NCBI GenBank assembly: GCA_002381865.1
Contig: DFYO01000055.1
Coordinates: 1-64,000, forward strand
DNA: 64,000 bases
Reading direction: 5' to 3'
Origin: Clostridiales bacterium UBA4080
GTDB lineage: Bacteria > Bacillota > Clostridia > Lachnospirales > Vallitaleaceae
The notes beneath the pieces are model-generated. The model was not told the DNA's origin and did not search any database. It saw only the letters and a program-made list of their open reading frames with translations. A program made the translations under genes and the position numbers. Below, one piece after another: positions 8,794 to 16,482 of the stretch (position 1 is its first letter; each line of letters opens with the position of its first letter).

Positions 8794-9225
8794 TTACTCA
8801 TTTTTATCATGATCAAATATTTCTATATATTCGTCTAATTCAGCCTTATATCCATCTATTTCTGCTTTTAATGCTTCAATTCTCTTGTAAAACTTGCTTT
8901 TTTCATTGTCCAGTTCTTCAAGCTTAACCTGTAATGTAACAACATCCTGCTCCAGGTTACGTATAATATCGTCCTTAGTTTTCAAAATATTTTCATATTC
9001 GTTTAGCTTTTCTCTTGCCTTAAAATAATCATCAGCTATATTAATCTCAAGTAATACACTCATAAGCCTGGTGCTGAGTTTTTTTGCGTTGTCTGATGCC
9101 TTGATTTCTTCCAGCTTGTTATTGATGTATAAGGCTACTCTTTGAATATACTCTTCACTTTCTGTGCCTTGTAAAGTATAAACATTGCCTCCGATTAGGA
9201 CTGTTGTATCGTTTTTATGGGACAT
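8794..9225 (-). CDS. zapA: Cell division protein ZapA
   Basis: A 143-residue ZapA, a FtsZ-associated factor that bundles protofilaments at the division site. The N-terminal globular domain reads TTVLIGGNVYTLQGTESEEY with VALYINNKLEEI. From about residue 75 a long coiled coil follows (RNLEQDVVTLQVKLEELD and later KAEIDGYKAELDEYIEI), longer than in minimal ZapA. The start is supported by GGGAGGG 7 nt upstream. It precedes the U32 gene and the SEDS-PBP fusion, so division functions cluster here. It has its own promoter. Confidence 0.88.
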   Translation of the reverse strand: MSHKNDTTVLIGGNVYTLQGTESEEYIQRVALYINNKLEEIKASDNAKKLSTRLMSVLLEINIADDYFKAREKLNEYENILKTKDDIIRNLEQDVVTLQVKLEELDNEKSKFYKRIEALKAEIDGYKAELDEYIEIFDHDKNE

Positions 9226-9256
9226 TTCAGGCCCTCCCTTTGTTATACTAATATAT

Positions 9257-9286
9257 ATTATAGCATATTGAATATTATTTAGTCAC
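9257..9286 (-). promoter_or_regulatory. Putative zapA promoter
   Basis: -10 TATAAT (9257-9262) and -35 GTGACT (9281-9286; 4 of 6 consensus bases) are 18 bp apart, about 30 bp before the zapA start. It sits between the winged-helix gene and zapA. Confidence 0.5.
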
Positions 9287-9303
9287 GATAAAAGCTCAAT
9301 ATT

Positions 9304-9813
9304 TTAAGGAAGCATAATTTTATTATTAATATCATCTAATTCATGGTCAGTTTTCCAATACACCACAATTGAATGGGTATCGTGAACATGCTCCCCAATT
9401 TCTGATATTTCAGTAATCGTAAGAGGATATTTTCTTTTCAACTCGATAAAAACCATTTTGATTAAGCTTCTGAATTCATCCCATTCACCTAACAAATAAA
9501 ATTTTTGAGCTCCAGTTTCTAATGCATCCGTAAGCTTTTGCTTTATTTTTTGTCTGGTTTTTGAAACAATATTAAAGCTATTGCAAATAATAGCATATTC
9601 AAGCCTTCTTTTTTCTTCTTTGCCTGCCGATGTCAAAAAATACTTTGACTGCTTCGCTTGAGTATGCTCAGCAATAACATACCCATCCTTTAACAGCTGT
9701 GATATCATTGCATTTACTGTACCAAGCGATACCTCTAGCAGCTTAGCTAGCTGTCTTTGACTAATACTATTATTCTCGTCAATTGATTGTAGTAACATAA
9801 ATTCTCGGTTCAT
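9304..9813 (-). CDS. Winged helix-turn-helix (MarR-like) transcriptional regulator
   Basis: The N-terminal DNA-binding domain is clear: ENNSISQRQLAKLLEVSLGT, then VNAMISQLLKDGYV and a wing ending in KYFLTSAGKEE. The remaining about 100 residues contain KFYLLGEWDEFRSLIKMVF and THSIVVYWKTDHELDDI; I do not recognise this part. The start is uncertain. The ATG at 9811-9813 has AGGTGG just upstream and gives 169 residues. An ATG at 9849 and a GTG at 9858 lie further upstream in frame but have no ribosome site and fall on the predicted transcription start. A strong promoter and a palindrome spanning that start suggest self-repression. It lies between ruvB and zapA. Its targets are unknown. Confidence 0.72.
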   Translation of the reverse strand: MNREFMLLQSIDENNSISQRQLAKLLEVSLGTVNAMISQLLKDGYVIAEHTQAKQSKYFLTSAGKEEKRRLEYAIICNSFNIVSKTRQKIKQKLTDALETGAQKFYLLGEWDEFRSLIKMVFIELKRKYPLTITEISEIGEHVHDTHSIVVYWKTDHELDDINNKIMLP

Positions 9814-9838
9814 AATCCACCTATATGCTTCAATAATT

Positions 9839-9859
9839 TGTGTTCGCATTTTGAACACA
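9839..9859. promoter_or_regulatory. Candidate operator of the winged-helix gene
   Basis: A perfect inverted repeat TGTGTTC (9839-9845) / GAACACA (9853-9859), 7-bp arms and 7-bp spacer, lies exactly over the transcription start predicted from the promoter just upstream. A second palindrome, TGACA-AA-TGTCA (9881-9892), overlaps the -35. Placement suggests a repressor site, most simply for the gene's own product. Confidence 0.55.
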
Positions 9860-9864
9860 TTCTT

Positions 9865-9893
9865 AATTTACCTAATTTTATGACAAATGTCAA
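9865..9893 (-). promoter_or_regulatory. Promoter of the winged-helix gene
   Basis: -35 TTGACA (9888-9893, perfect consensus) and -10 TAAATT (9865-9870) are 17 bp apart on the minus strand. The predicted start is near 9858. Confidence 0.7.
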
Positions 9894-10045
9894 CCTTTAT
9901 TGTTTAATTTTCTAAGATTATTCAAATATTTTAAGTAATTTTAGCCAAATAGTAACATTTTTCTCTAAATAAAAGAAATACCTTAAAAAATTATATCTAT
10001 GCTAGTACTTAATATTAAGCTTTTTATACCTCTTTTTTAAAAAAC

Positions 10046-11062
10046 TTATACCAGTAAATCTTCATTTAATATATTGTTAATCCCAAGATGCTTACAGGCA
10101 AAGGGAGTTAGTACCCTGCCTCTTGGTGTTCTGTTAATAAGCCCCATTTGCAAAAGATATGGTTCATATACATCCTCAATAGTATCTGTTTCTTCTCCAA
10201 TTGTAGCCGCTAGAGTTTCTAACCCTACGGGCCCTCCTGCATATTTTTCAGCCATTGTTATGAGCATTTTTCGGTCGTTATTATCTAGCCCCAGTGAATC
10301 TACTTCAAGAAGATTAAGTGAAATCTTTGCAACCTCTTCAGTAATTGTGCCATCATATTTTACTTGTGCAAAATCTCTCACTCTTTTAAGCAATCTGTTA
10401 GCTAATCTAGGGGTTCCTCTTGATCTTCTAGCTATTTCCTGTGCACCCTTTAAATCCATCTTAACCTCTAATACTTCTGCCGAACGAATAATAATCTCCT
10501 TTAATTCCTCTTGTGTATAGTATTCAAGCTTATGTATTACACCAAACCTGTCTCTTAATGGAGCTGAAAGCATTCCAATTCTAGTAGTAGCACCCACAAG
10601 TGTAAAATGTGGTAAATCCAGCCTTATAGACTTTGCAGAGGGACCCTTTCCTATTAAAATATCAATCACATAATCCTCCATCGCAGGATACATAACCTCT
10701 TCCACCTGTCTATTAAGTCTGTGAATTTCATCAACAAATAAAATATCTCCTTCTTGAAGATTATTAAGAATTGCAGCCATTTCTCCAGGCTTCTCAATTG
10801 CCGGCCCTGAGGTGATTTTTACATTAACCCCCATTTCTGCTCCAATTATATTGGCAAGAGTTGTTTTACCAAGCCCAGGAGGTCCATATAGCAACACATG
10901 GTCGAGGGATTCATTTCTTTGTTTAGCCGCTTCAATAAAGACTTTAATATTATTCTTAGCTTTAATCTGTCCTATATAATCAGATAGCATTAATGGTCTG
11001 AGAGAGGTTTCTAAATGTGAATCTTCTGGTATATATTCAGTGTTTATAATACGATTTTTCAT
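10046..11062 (-). CDS. ruvB: Holliday junction branch migration helicase RuvB
   Basis: A 338-residue AAA+ ATPase that drives branch migration of Holliday junctions as hexamers loaded by RuvA. Visible are SLRPLMLSDYIGQ, Walker A YGPPGLGKTTLA, Walker B LFVDEIHRLN, sensor GATTRIGMLSAPLRDRFG, the arginine-finger region RRSRGTPRLANRLLKRVRDF, and the C-terminal winged helix ending YLLQMGLINRTPRGR. Full family length. It starts 9 bp after ruvA's stop with AAGGAGAG as ribosome site. No ruvC follows, as is usual in Firmicutes, where RecU resolves junctions. Confidence 0.97.
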   Translation of the reverse strand: MKNRIINTEYIPEDSHLETSLRPLMLSDYIGQIKAKNNIKVFIEAAKQRNESLDHVLLYGPPGLGKTTLANIIGAEMGVNVKITSGPAIEKPGEMAAILNNLQEGDILFVDEIHRLNRQVEEVMYPAMEDYVIDILIGKGPSAKSIRLDLPHFTLVGATTRIGMLSAPLRDRFGVIHKLEYYTQEELKEIIIRSAEVLEVKMDLKGAQEIARRSRGTPRLANRLLKRVRDFAQVKYDGTITEEVAKISLNLLEVDSLGLDNNDRKMLITMAEKYAGGPVGLETLAATIGEETDTIEDVYEPYLLQMGLINRTPRGRVLTPFACKHLGINNILNEDLLV

Positions 11063-11071
11063 TTTCTCTCC

Positions 11072-11680
11072 TTATATTATACTTAGCTGTCTTAATCCAT
11101 TTTTGATAATTTCTTCAACACTATCTAAATTTCTAAAGTTTTTTACCGCCTTGGTTGCTTCTGACCTAGAGTAACCAAGCGTAATCAATGCCATAATAGC
11201 CTGTTCCATAATCGAATTTTGCATGGTAAAGTTTTCATTGTTATCTGTTATATTGCTTTCTTCTTGAGAAAAGCCTTCGATTTTAATCTTATCCTTTAAA
11301 TCAATAATTAATCTTTGAGCTGTTTTTTTCCCAATCCCTGGAGCCTTTGCTATTGAAGCATCATCACCGGTTACTATAGCAATTCGCAGTTTGTAAGGTG
11401 ATAAAGCTGAGAGTATTGAAAGTGCACCCTTTGGACCTACTCCGCTGACAGTAAGTAAAAGCTTAAATATTTCTAAATCCTCAGGGGAAATAAATCCATA
11501 TAGTACCATTGCATCTTCTCTTACATATAAATATGTAAATACTTTTATTTCCTCACCTATTTGCGGAAGTTCTTCAATAATTGAAAGGGGTATCTTTAAT
11601 TCATACCCCATCCCATTGTTATCTATTATTATTTGCTCTTGACCTGAATATTCAAGTGTTCCTTTTATATAGCCTATCAT
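11072..11680 (-). CDS. ruvA: Holliday junction binding protein RuvA
   Basis: A 202-residue RuvA that binds four-way junctions and recruits RuvB. Domain I begins MIGYIKGTLEYSGQE with YLYVREDAMVLYGF. The two helix-hairpin-helix motifs of domain II are at LLTVSGVGPKGALSIL and IAKAPGIGKKTAQRLIIDLKD. Domain III (ITLGYSRSEATKAVKNF) at the C-terminus contacts RuvB. The start has TTAAGGAGTT upstream. It is in an operon with ruvB (9 bp gap) and follows the cyclo-ligase gene by 27 bp. Confidence 0.97.
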   Translation of the reverse strand: MIGYIKGTLEYSGQEQIIIDNNGMGYELKIPLSIIEELPQIGEEIKVFTYLYVREDAMVLYGFISPEDLEIFKLLLTVSGVGPKGALSILSALSPYKLRIAIVTGDDASIAKAPGIGKKTAQRLIIDLKDKIKIEGFSQEESNITDNNENFTMQNSIMEQAIMALITLGYSRSEATKAVKNFRNLDSVEEIIKNGLRQLSII

Positions 11681-11707
11681 TTTTTTAACTCCTTAATAAT
11701 GGCAAAA

Positions 11708-12271
11708 TTATTTATAGGAATAAATATTAGCTTCAGTAATTACGATATCGACCGGAACATCAAAATCGTCCCTGGGAAGCTTGTCTACTATTTGAAAGTC
11801 ATAAGCAATCCCAATCATTATTCCATGGTTATTATTTTTAAGATAGGTATCATAATAACCCGCTCCAAATCCTATTCGGTTGCCTGAAGTATCGAATGCT
11901 ACTCCTGGAACAATAAAAAGGGTTTTGTCATTAGGAAGAGCCTGCTTAGCCATCTCAGAGGGCTCTAGAAGTCCAAATCTAGCCTTTTGAAGCTCTTCTA
12001 AGGAATTAATGTAGTAAAATTCCATTGTGGTGTTGTCAAATACCTTTGGTACTGCAATTCTCTTTTTGTCTTTTAACGCTTTGCCAACAATATTATAGGT
12101 TTCCACTTCGTTTTTTACACCAATATATGTAAATATTTCATCTGCCTCATTATATTCCTTTGTTTTAAATAGCTTATCTGTTATTCTATCACTTAAATTT
12201 AATGCTATTTTTCTGTCCAGCTCATGTCTGAACATAATATATTTTTTTCTTATTATTTCTTTTTTCATCAT
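11708..12271 (-). CDS. 5-formyltetrahydrofolate cyclo-ligase
   Basis: A 187-residue 5-FCL (YgfA/MTHFS) that converts 5-formyl-THF to 5,10-methenyl-THF with ATP, returning a storage or inhibitory folate to the one-carbon pool. The N-terminal basic helix KKEIIRKKYIMFRHELD, the middle AVPKVFDN, and the signature FIVPGVAFDTSGNRIGFGAG followed by GYYDTYL are all present. The start has GAGGTAGA upstream. The gene sits 14 bp after the DUF896 gene. Together with fhs and folD elsewhere in the window it supports folate one-carbon metabolism. Confidence 0.92.
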   Translation of the reverse strand: MMKKEIIRKKYIMFRHELDRKIALNLSDRITDKLFKTKEYNEADEIFTYIGVKNEVETYNIVGKALKDKKRIAVPKVFDNTTMEFYYINSLEELQKARFGLLEPSEMAKQALPNDKTLFIVPGVAFDTSGNRIGFGAGYYDTYLKNNNHGIMIGIAYDFQIVDKLPRDDFDVPVDIVITEANIYSYK

Positions 12272-12285
12272 TCTACCTCAATGGG

Positions 12286-12492
12286 TTAACTATTCTTTTT
12301 TTTCAGTGGTGTAATATTCCCGTTTTCATCCTGAATTTTGATTGTTTTAAGCGAACCTTTTAAATTTTTTGTTACAAGACCCACATATTCCTTTCTTAAT
12401 ACAGACTGTTCAGCTTTTTCACTTTCTGTTAATCCTGATTGCTTTTGTTTTTTATATAATTCATTTATTCTGTCTAATTTTGACTGTTCCAT
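12286..12492 (-). CDS. DUF896 (UPF0291, YnzC-like) small cytoplasmic protein
   Basis: A 68-residue protein of the DUF896 family: KLDRINELYKKQKQSGLTES, EKAEQSVLRKEYVGLV and a polar C-terminal tail. The first about 45 residues form the known two-helix bundle. Members such as B. subtilis YnzC have no firmly assigned role. It lies between proB (23 bp) and the cyclo-ligase gene (14 bp), in the same transcription unit. Confidence 0.88.
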   Translation of the reverse strand: MEQSKLDRINELYKKQKQSGLTESEKAEQSVLRKEYVGLVTKNLKGSLKTIKIQDENGNITPLKKKNS

Positions 12493-12515
12493 ATAATCCT
12501 CCTACTTAATAAAAA

Positions 12516-13310
12516 CTATGCATAAAAAATTGTTCCAATTGTTTCCTTATTCATTATTCTATACAAAACATGATCTGTTTCTGCATTAGCAATAATAGTG
12601 TCTATACCTGCCTCAGCAGCTACCTTAGCTGCCTGTATTTTAGTAACCATTCCACCTGTGCCAACATTACTTGCTGTTCCTGAAGCCATATCCTCTATTG
12701 TCTGATCGATTTTTTGAACCTCATGGATTAGCTTTGCCTCGTCATTTTCCTTTGGATTAGAGTCATATAATCCATCTATATCAGATAAAATAATTAATAA
12801 ATCTGAATCTGTTAGGGATGCAACAAGTGCAGAAAGATTATCATTATCTCCAAACTCAATTTCCTCAGTAGAAATAGTATCATTTTCATTTACAATCGGA
12901 ATTGTTCCATATTTTAACAATGCTTCAAAGGTATTGATTGCATTTTGTTTTCGTATATCTTGCTCTATTACATCCCTCGTAAGTAAAATCTGAGCAACCA
13001 TTTGATTATATTCTCTAAAAAGCTTTTGATATAGCATCATTAATGATGCCTGTCCTACAGCTGCAGCAGCCTGTTTTTCTGAAAGCTTTTTTGGTTTTTT
13101 CTTTTGATACAAAGCACTCAAACCTACTGCAACAGCCCCTGAAGAAACCAGAATAACTTCTTTTCCTGATTGCTTAATATCTGATATTTGTCTTACGAAT
13201 TTTTCCATTTTAGCTATACTGATATGTCCTGTTTCAGGATGTGTAAGTGAAGATGATCCTATTTTAATTACTATTCTCTTTTTGCTCGTAAGTCTTTTTC
13301 TTGTTTTCAT
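12516..13310 (-). CDS. proB: Glutamate 5-kinase, short form without PUA domain
   Basis: A 264-residue amino-acid-kinase-fold enzyme that phosphorylates glutamate in the first step of proline synthesis. Motifs include RIVIKIGSSSLTHPETG, ILVSSGAVAVGLSAL, IPIVNENDTIST-E, FGDNDNLSALVASLTDSDLL, LSDIDGLYDSNP and GTGGMVTKIQAAKVA. It ends after the kinase domain; the C-terminal PUA domain of the E. coli enzyme (367 residues) is absent, as in several clostridial forms. proA is not adjacent and not in this window. AAAGGATT precedes the ATG. Confidence 0.93.
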   Translation of the reverse strand: MKTRKRLTSKKRIVIKIGSSSLTHPETGHISIAKMEKFVRQISDIKQSGKEVILVSSGAVAVGLSALYQKKKPKKLSEKQAAAAVGQASLMMLYQKLFREYNQMVAQILLTRDVIEQDIRKQNAINTFEALLKYGTIPIVNENDTISTEEIEFGDNDNLSALVASLTDSDLLIILSDIDGLYDSNPKENDEAKLIHEVQKIDQTIEDMASGTASNVGTGGMVTKIQAAKVAAEAGIDTIIANAETDHVLYRIMNKETIGTIFYA

Positions 13311-13437
13311 ATAATCAATCCTTTAAATAGATTAACAGTTTATTCCGCCTGTTTTTAGTTTAATAGCCTAATTAAGTAATTGTCCCTCAAAAAAGCAAGA
13401 GGTTTTCTTAGTAAATTTGTTAAATAGCTTATATTCG

Positions 13438-15054
13438 TTAATAATTGTACACTATCTGATATTTATTCGCAATGGCCTCTGCAACTTTTATCCCATCCAT
13501 TGCAGCAGACATAATTCCTCCTGCATAACCCGCTCCTTCTCCACAAGGAAAAAGCCCTTCAATATTGCTTTCAAAGCTATCATTTCTTAATATCCTCACC
13601 GGGGACGATGAACGTGTTTCTACTCCTGTAAGAATAGCATCTTTGGATGCAAAGCCCTTGAGATTTCTCTCGAAATTATTAATTCCTTCTATTAATGCCT
13701 CACTTATATATTCCGGAAAGCAGTCACGTAGGTTTGAATATGAATAGCTTCCCTTAAGACAAGGCGATATATTGCCAAGCTTAGTTGTTTTGATATTATT
13801 ACTGAAATCTCCAAACAATTGAACTGGCATATTATAATTGCTTCCCCCAGCAATAAAAGCCTTTTTTTCAAGTTCCCGTTGGAATTCTACTCCCGCTAGC
13901 ACATGCTTGCTTGGAAAATCTTCAGTTAAAATATTAACCAAAACTGCACTATTTGCATTCTTACTGTTCCTCTCAAAGTTACTCATTCCATTGCAAACAA
14001 TATGCTCTGCTTCCGACGCACTATTAACAACATATCCTCCTGGGCACATACAAAAGGTATATACTGCTCTTCCTTTTTTTGTTCTGTATGTAAGCTTGTA
14101 ATCTGCAACTGGCAGCTTGTTATTTTCAAACTCCTGCCCATATTGATTTTCAGAAATAGTTTGTTGCAAATGTTCTATTCTTACACCGACCGCAAAGGGT
14201 TTCTGTTCCATACTAACTTTCTGCTCATGCAGCTTGTTAAAAGTATCTCTTGCACTATGTCCAATAGCTAACGCTGCTGTAACAACAGGGATTGTTCTGT
14301 TTTGATTAATTACCAAGCCCTTTAGCTTATTATTTTCAATAATTAAATCTGTAACCTGTGAGGAAAAATAAAATTCTCCTCCTGCACTTAGGATTTTTTT
14401 TCTGATATTTTCAACCACTGTAACTAGATAATTTGTTCCAATATGAGGCTTGTTATAATATAAAATCTCCTCTGGAGCACCTGCATCGACAAATTCTTTA
14501 AGAATTTTTGTTTTTCTGCTAAAAGAATCCTTTACCTGTGTGTTAAGCTTTCCATCTGAAAAGGTTCCAGCACCCCCCTCTCCAAATTGTATATTCGAAT
14601 TAGGGTTAAGCAGGGCTTTCTCAAAAAAAATATTCACATCTTCTATTCTCTCTCTTACCTCTTTTCCTCTTTCTAATACAATTGGTCTGTAACCATTTTC
14701 AGCTAATAGTAAAGCACAAAAAAGTCCTGCCGGACCACTCCCGATTACAACTGGCCTATGTTGTTCCTGAATTTTCGTGACGCTATTCACTGGAAATGTA
14801 TATTCAGTCTCCTCAGTTAACATAATAATATTATTGTTGAGTATGTTCTCGTTTATTGGTTCAAAAAGCTCTGCGTCAATCGTATACACAAAGCAGATTT
14901 GATTTTTTTTCCTTGCATCAACAGATTTTTTTATAATTTCAAATTGTTTTATCTTGTCTTCACTTACATTTAAATATTTTGAAATTATTTTTGTGAAATT
15001 TTCCCTGTCTTGATTTATTGAAATCTTTATTTGCTGAATTCTATACTTATTCAT
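13438..15054 (-). CDS. FAD-dependent oxidoreductase of unknown substrate
   Basis: A 538-residue flavoprotein of the family often labelled NAD(FAD)-utilising dehydrogenase. An N-terminal extension of about 95 residues (INQDRENFTKIISKYLNVSE) precedes the dinucleotide fold VVIGSGPAGLFCALLLAENG and LERGKEVRERIEDV. The family marker NIQFGEGGAGTFSDGKLNT follows. Near the C-terminus GVETRSSSPVRILRN and GLFPCGEGAGYAGGIMSAAM close the FAD site. The reaction is unknown in this family. It follows a second flavoprotein gene by 58 bp. No terminator is evident in the 127 bp before proB. Confidence 0.85.
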   Translation of the reverse strand: MNKYRIQQIKISINQDRENFTKIISKYLNVSEDKIKQFEIIKKSVDARKKNQICFVYTIDAELFEPINENILNNNIIMLTEETEYTFPVNSVTKIQEQHRPVVIGSGPAGLFCALLLAENGYRPIVLERGKEVRERIEDVNIFFEKALLNPNSNIQFGEGGAGTFSDGKLNTQVKDSFSRKTKILKEFVDAGAPEEILYYNKPHIGTNYLVTVVENIRKKILSAGGEFYFSSQVTDLIIENNKLKGLVINQNRTIPVVTAALAIGHSARDTFNKLHEQKVSMEQKPFAVGVRIEHLQQTISENQYGQEFENNKLPVADYKLTYRTKKGRAVYTFCMCPGGYVVNSASEAEHIVCNGMSNFERNSKNANSAVLVNILTEDFPSKHVLAGVEFQRELEKKAFIAGGSNYNMPVQLFGDFSNNIKTTKLGNISPCLKGSYSYSNLRDCFPEYISEALIEGINNFERNLKGFASKDAILTGVETRSSSPVRILRNDSFESNIEGLFPCGEGAGYAGGIMSAAMDGIKVAEAIANKYQIVYNY

Positions 15055-15112
15055 AATCCATCCTTTGTACTAATAATTTACTATTGTCTTTATTTCATCT
15101 AAATATAAATTC

Positions 15113-16345
15113 TTAGGAGGAAGCATTTCCAGCTACAAATCCAGTACTCCAAGCCCATTGAAGGTTATATCCTCCACATGCACCATCTACATTTATAATC
15201 TCTCCGCAGAAATACATATTTTTTACAAGCTTTGATTCTAGTGTATGATGTTCAATTTCTGAAATTTCAACTCCTCCTGCTGTAACCTGTGAATTTTTAA
15301 AATCCATGGTTCCGGTTACTTTCATTGTAAGCTGCTTTAAATTCTTTAAAATTTCTTTTCTTTCTTGCTTTGTCATATCAGATACATTTTTATGAATATC
15401 GATATTTGAAGTTTTTAAAATAGGTATAATTAATTTGCTGTTTATAAAGCCTACTAGAAACTGCTCCATAGTACGTTTTGGAATACGATTAGCCCTGTTT
15501 ATAAGAAGCTCCTCTAATTGCTCATAAGAATACTCATTTACAAGGTCAATTCTAATATAAACCTTTAAGTTCCTATTTAAGAAATCACCTGCAACTCTGC
15601 TGATTTGAAGAACAGGAGGCCCTGATATTCCATATTCTGTAAAAAGCAGTTCGCCAAATTCTTCTTTTAGTATTTCTTTGTCCTCTGAATGTAGGCTTAC
15701 TAATGCATTACACTTTGTTCCCATCAAATGCTTTAAATAACTATAATCTGTTTTAAGCTGTACTAAAGACGGAAATAGCTTGCTAGTGGTATGATTAAGC
15801 TGTTCTACAAGCTTAAAGCAGCTACCATCTGAGCCAAGTACAGGAGAAGAACAGCCTCCTCCTGCTATTATAAGCTTATTGCAATAATATTTTTTGTTGT
15901 TCGTAATAATTTGAAAATTAGAAGCTATTTCAATTTTTTCGACCCTTTCCTGATAAACTATATCAACCTTAAGCTTATCTAGCTCCATTAATAAAGCCGA
16001 TACCACCGATGTGGCTTGGTCTGCTCTGGGAAAAAGCTTTCCATCTTCTTTTTCAACTATATCAATCCCTATTTCATGAAAAAATGCAATTGTAGCTTCA
16101 ACAGTAAACTGGGACAATATCGTTTCTATAAATAGCTTTTTTTCTCTAGAATCATAATAATAGTCATCTGATGATACCTTGCGGTTACTAATATTACAAC
16201 GTCCATTTCCAGTAGCTAAAATTTTTTTCCCAACCCTGTCTTTTTGCTCAATAATTGTAACCTTTGCTCCATTTCTTGCAGCTATTATTCCCGCGAGCAT
16301 TCCAGAAGCACCTGCCCCTATTATTATAATTTTGGATTTAGCCAT
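15113..16345 (-). CDS. HI0933/YhiN-family flavoprotein
   Basis: A 410-residue NAD(P)/FAD-dependent oxidoreductase of the HI0933 family. The FAD-binding motif is KIIIIGAGASGMLAGIIAA with IIEQKDRVGKKILATGNGRC and NISN. Later LIIAGGGCSSPVLGSDG, LLFTEYGISGPPVLQISR, the marker VTAGGVEISEI and FCGEIINVDGACGGYNLQWA are typical. Its substrate is not established. GAAAGGAACC precedes the ATG. A TATAAT lies in the 137 bp upstream, but without a convincing -35. Confidence 0.88.
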   Translation of the reverse strand: MAKSKIIIIGAGASGMLAGIIAARNGAKVTIIEQKDRVGKKILATGNGRCNISNRKVSSDDYYYDSREKKLFIETILSQFTVEATIAFFHEIGIDIVEKEDGKLFPRADQATSVVSALLMELDKLKVDIVYQERVEKIEIASNFQIITNNKKYYCNKLIIAGGGCSSPVLGSDGSCFKLVEQLNHTTSKLFPSLVQLKTDYSYLKHLMGTKCNALVSLHSEDKEILKEEFGELLFTEYGISGPPVLQISRVAGDFLNRNLKVYIRIDLVNEYSYEQLEELLINRANRIPKRTMEQFLVGFINSKLIIPILKTSNIDIHKNVSDMTKQERKEILKNLKQLTMKVTGTMDFKNSQVTAGGVEISEIEHHTLESKLVKNMYFCGEIINVDGACGGYNLQWAWSTGFVAGNASS

Positions 16346-16482
16346 ATTGGTTCCTTTCTAACAGCAAGTTAATATATCTCTAAAATCATTATATACTCTT
16401 ATATTTTTTCTAACACTTTCTTTTCAATCATTTAAAAAGTTTATTATTCTAATTAAAACTAATATCCTCTCGCTTTTACTAC

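Noticed and set aside
8739..8927. Small plus-strand frame between the U32 gene and zapA
   Set aside because: It begins within the zapA hairpin and mostly overlaps zapA; no ribosome site.
10074..10520. Plus-strand frame of 148 codons opposite ruvB
   Set aside because: ruvB is complete and unmistakable; the opposite frame has no motif or start signals.
13381..13411. Possible terminator between the FAD gene and proB
   Set aside because: The stem is only four base pairs (CCTC/GAGG) and the T-run lies on the plus strand, where no gene ends.
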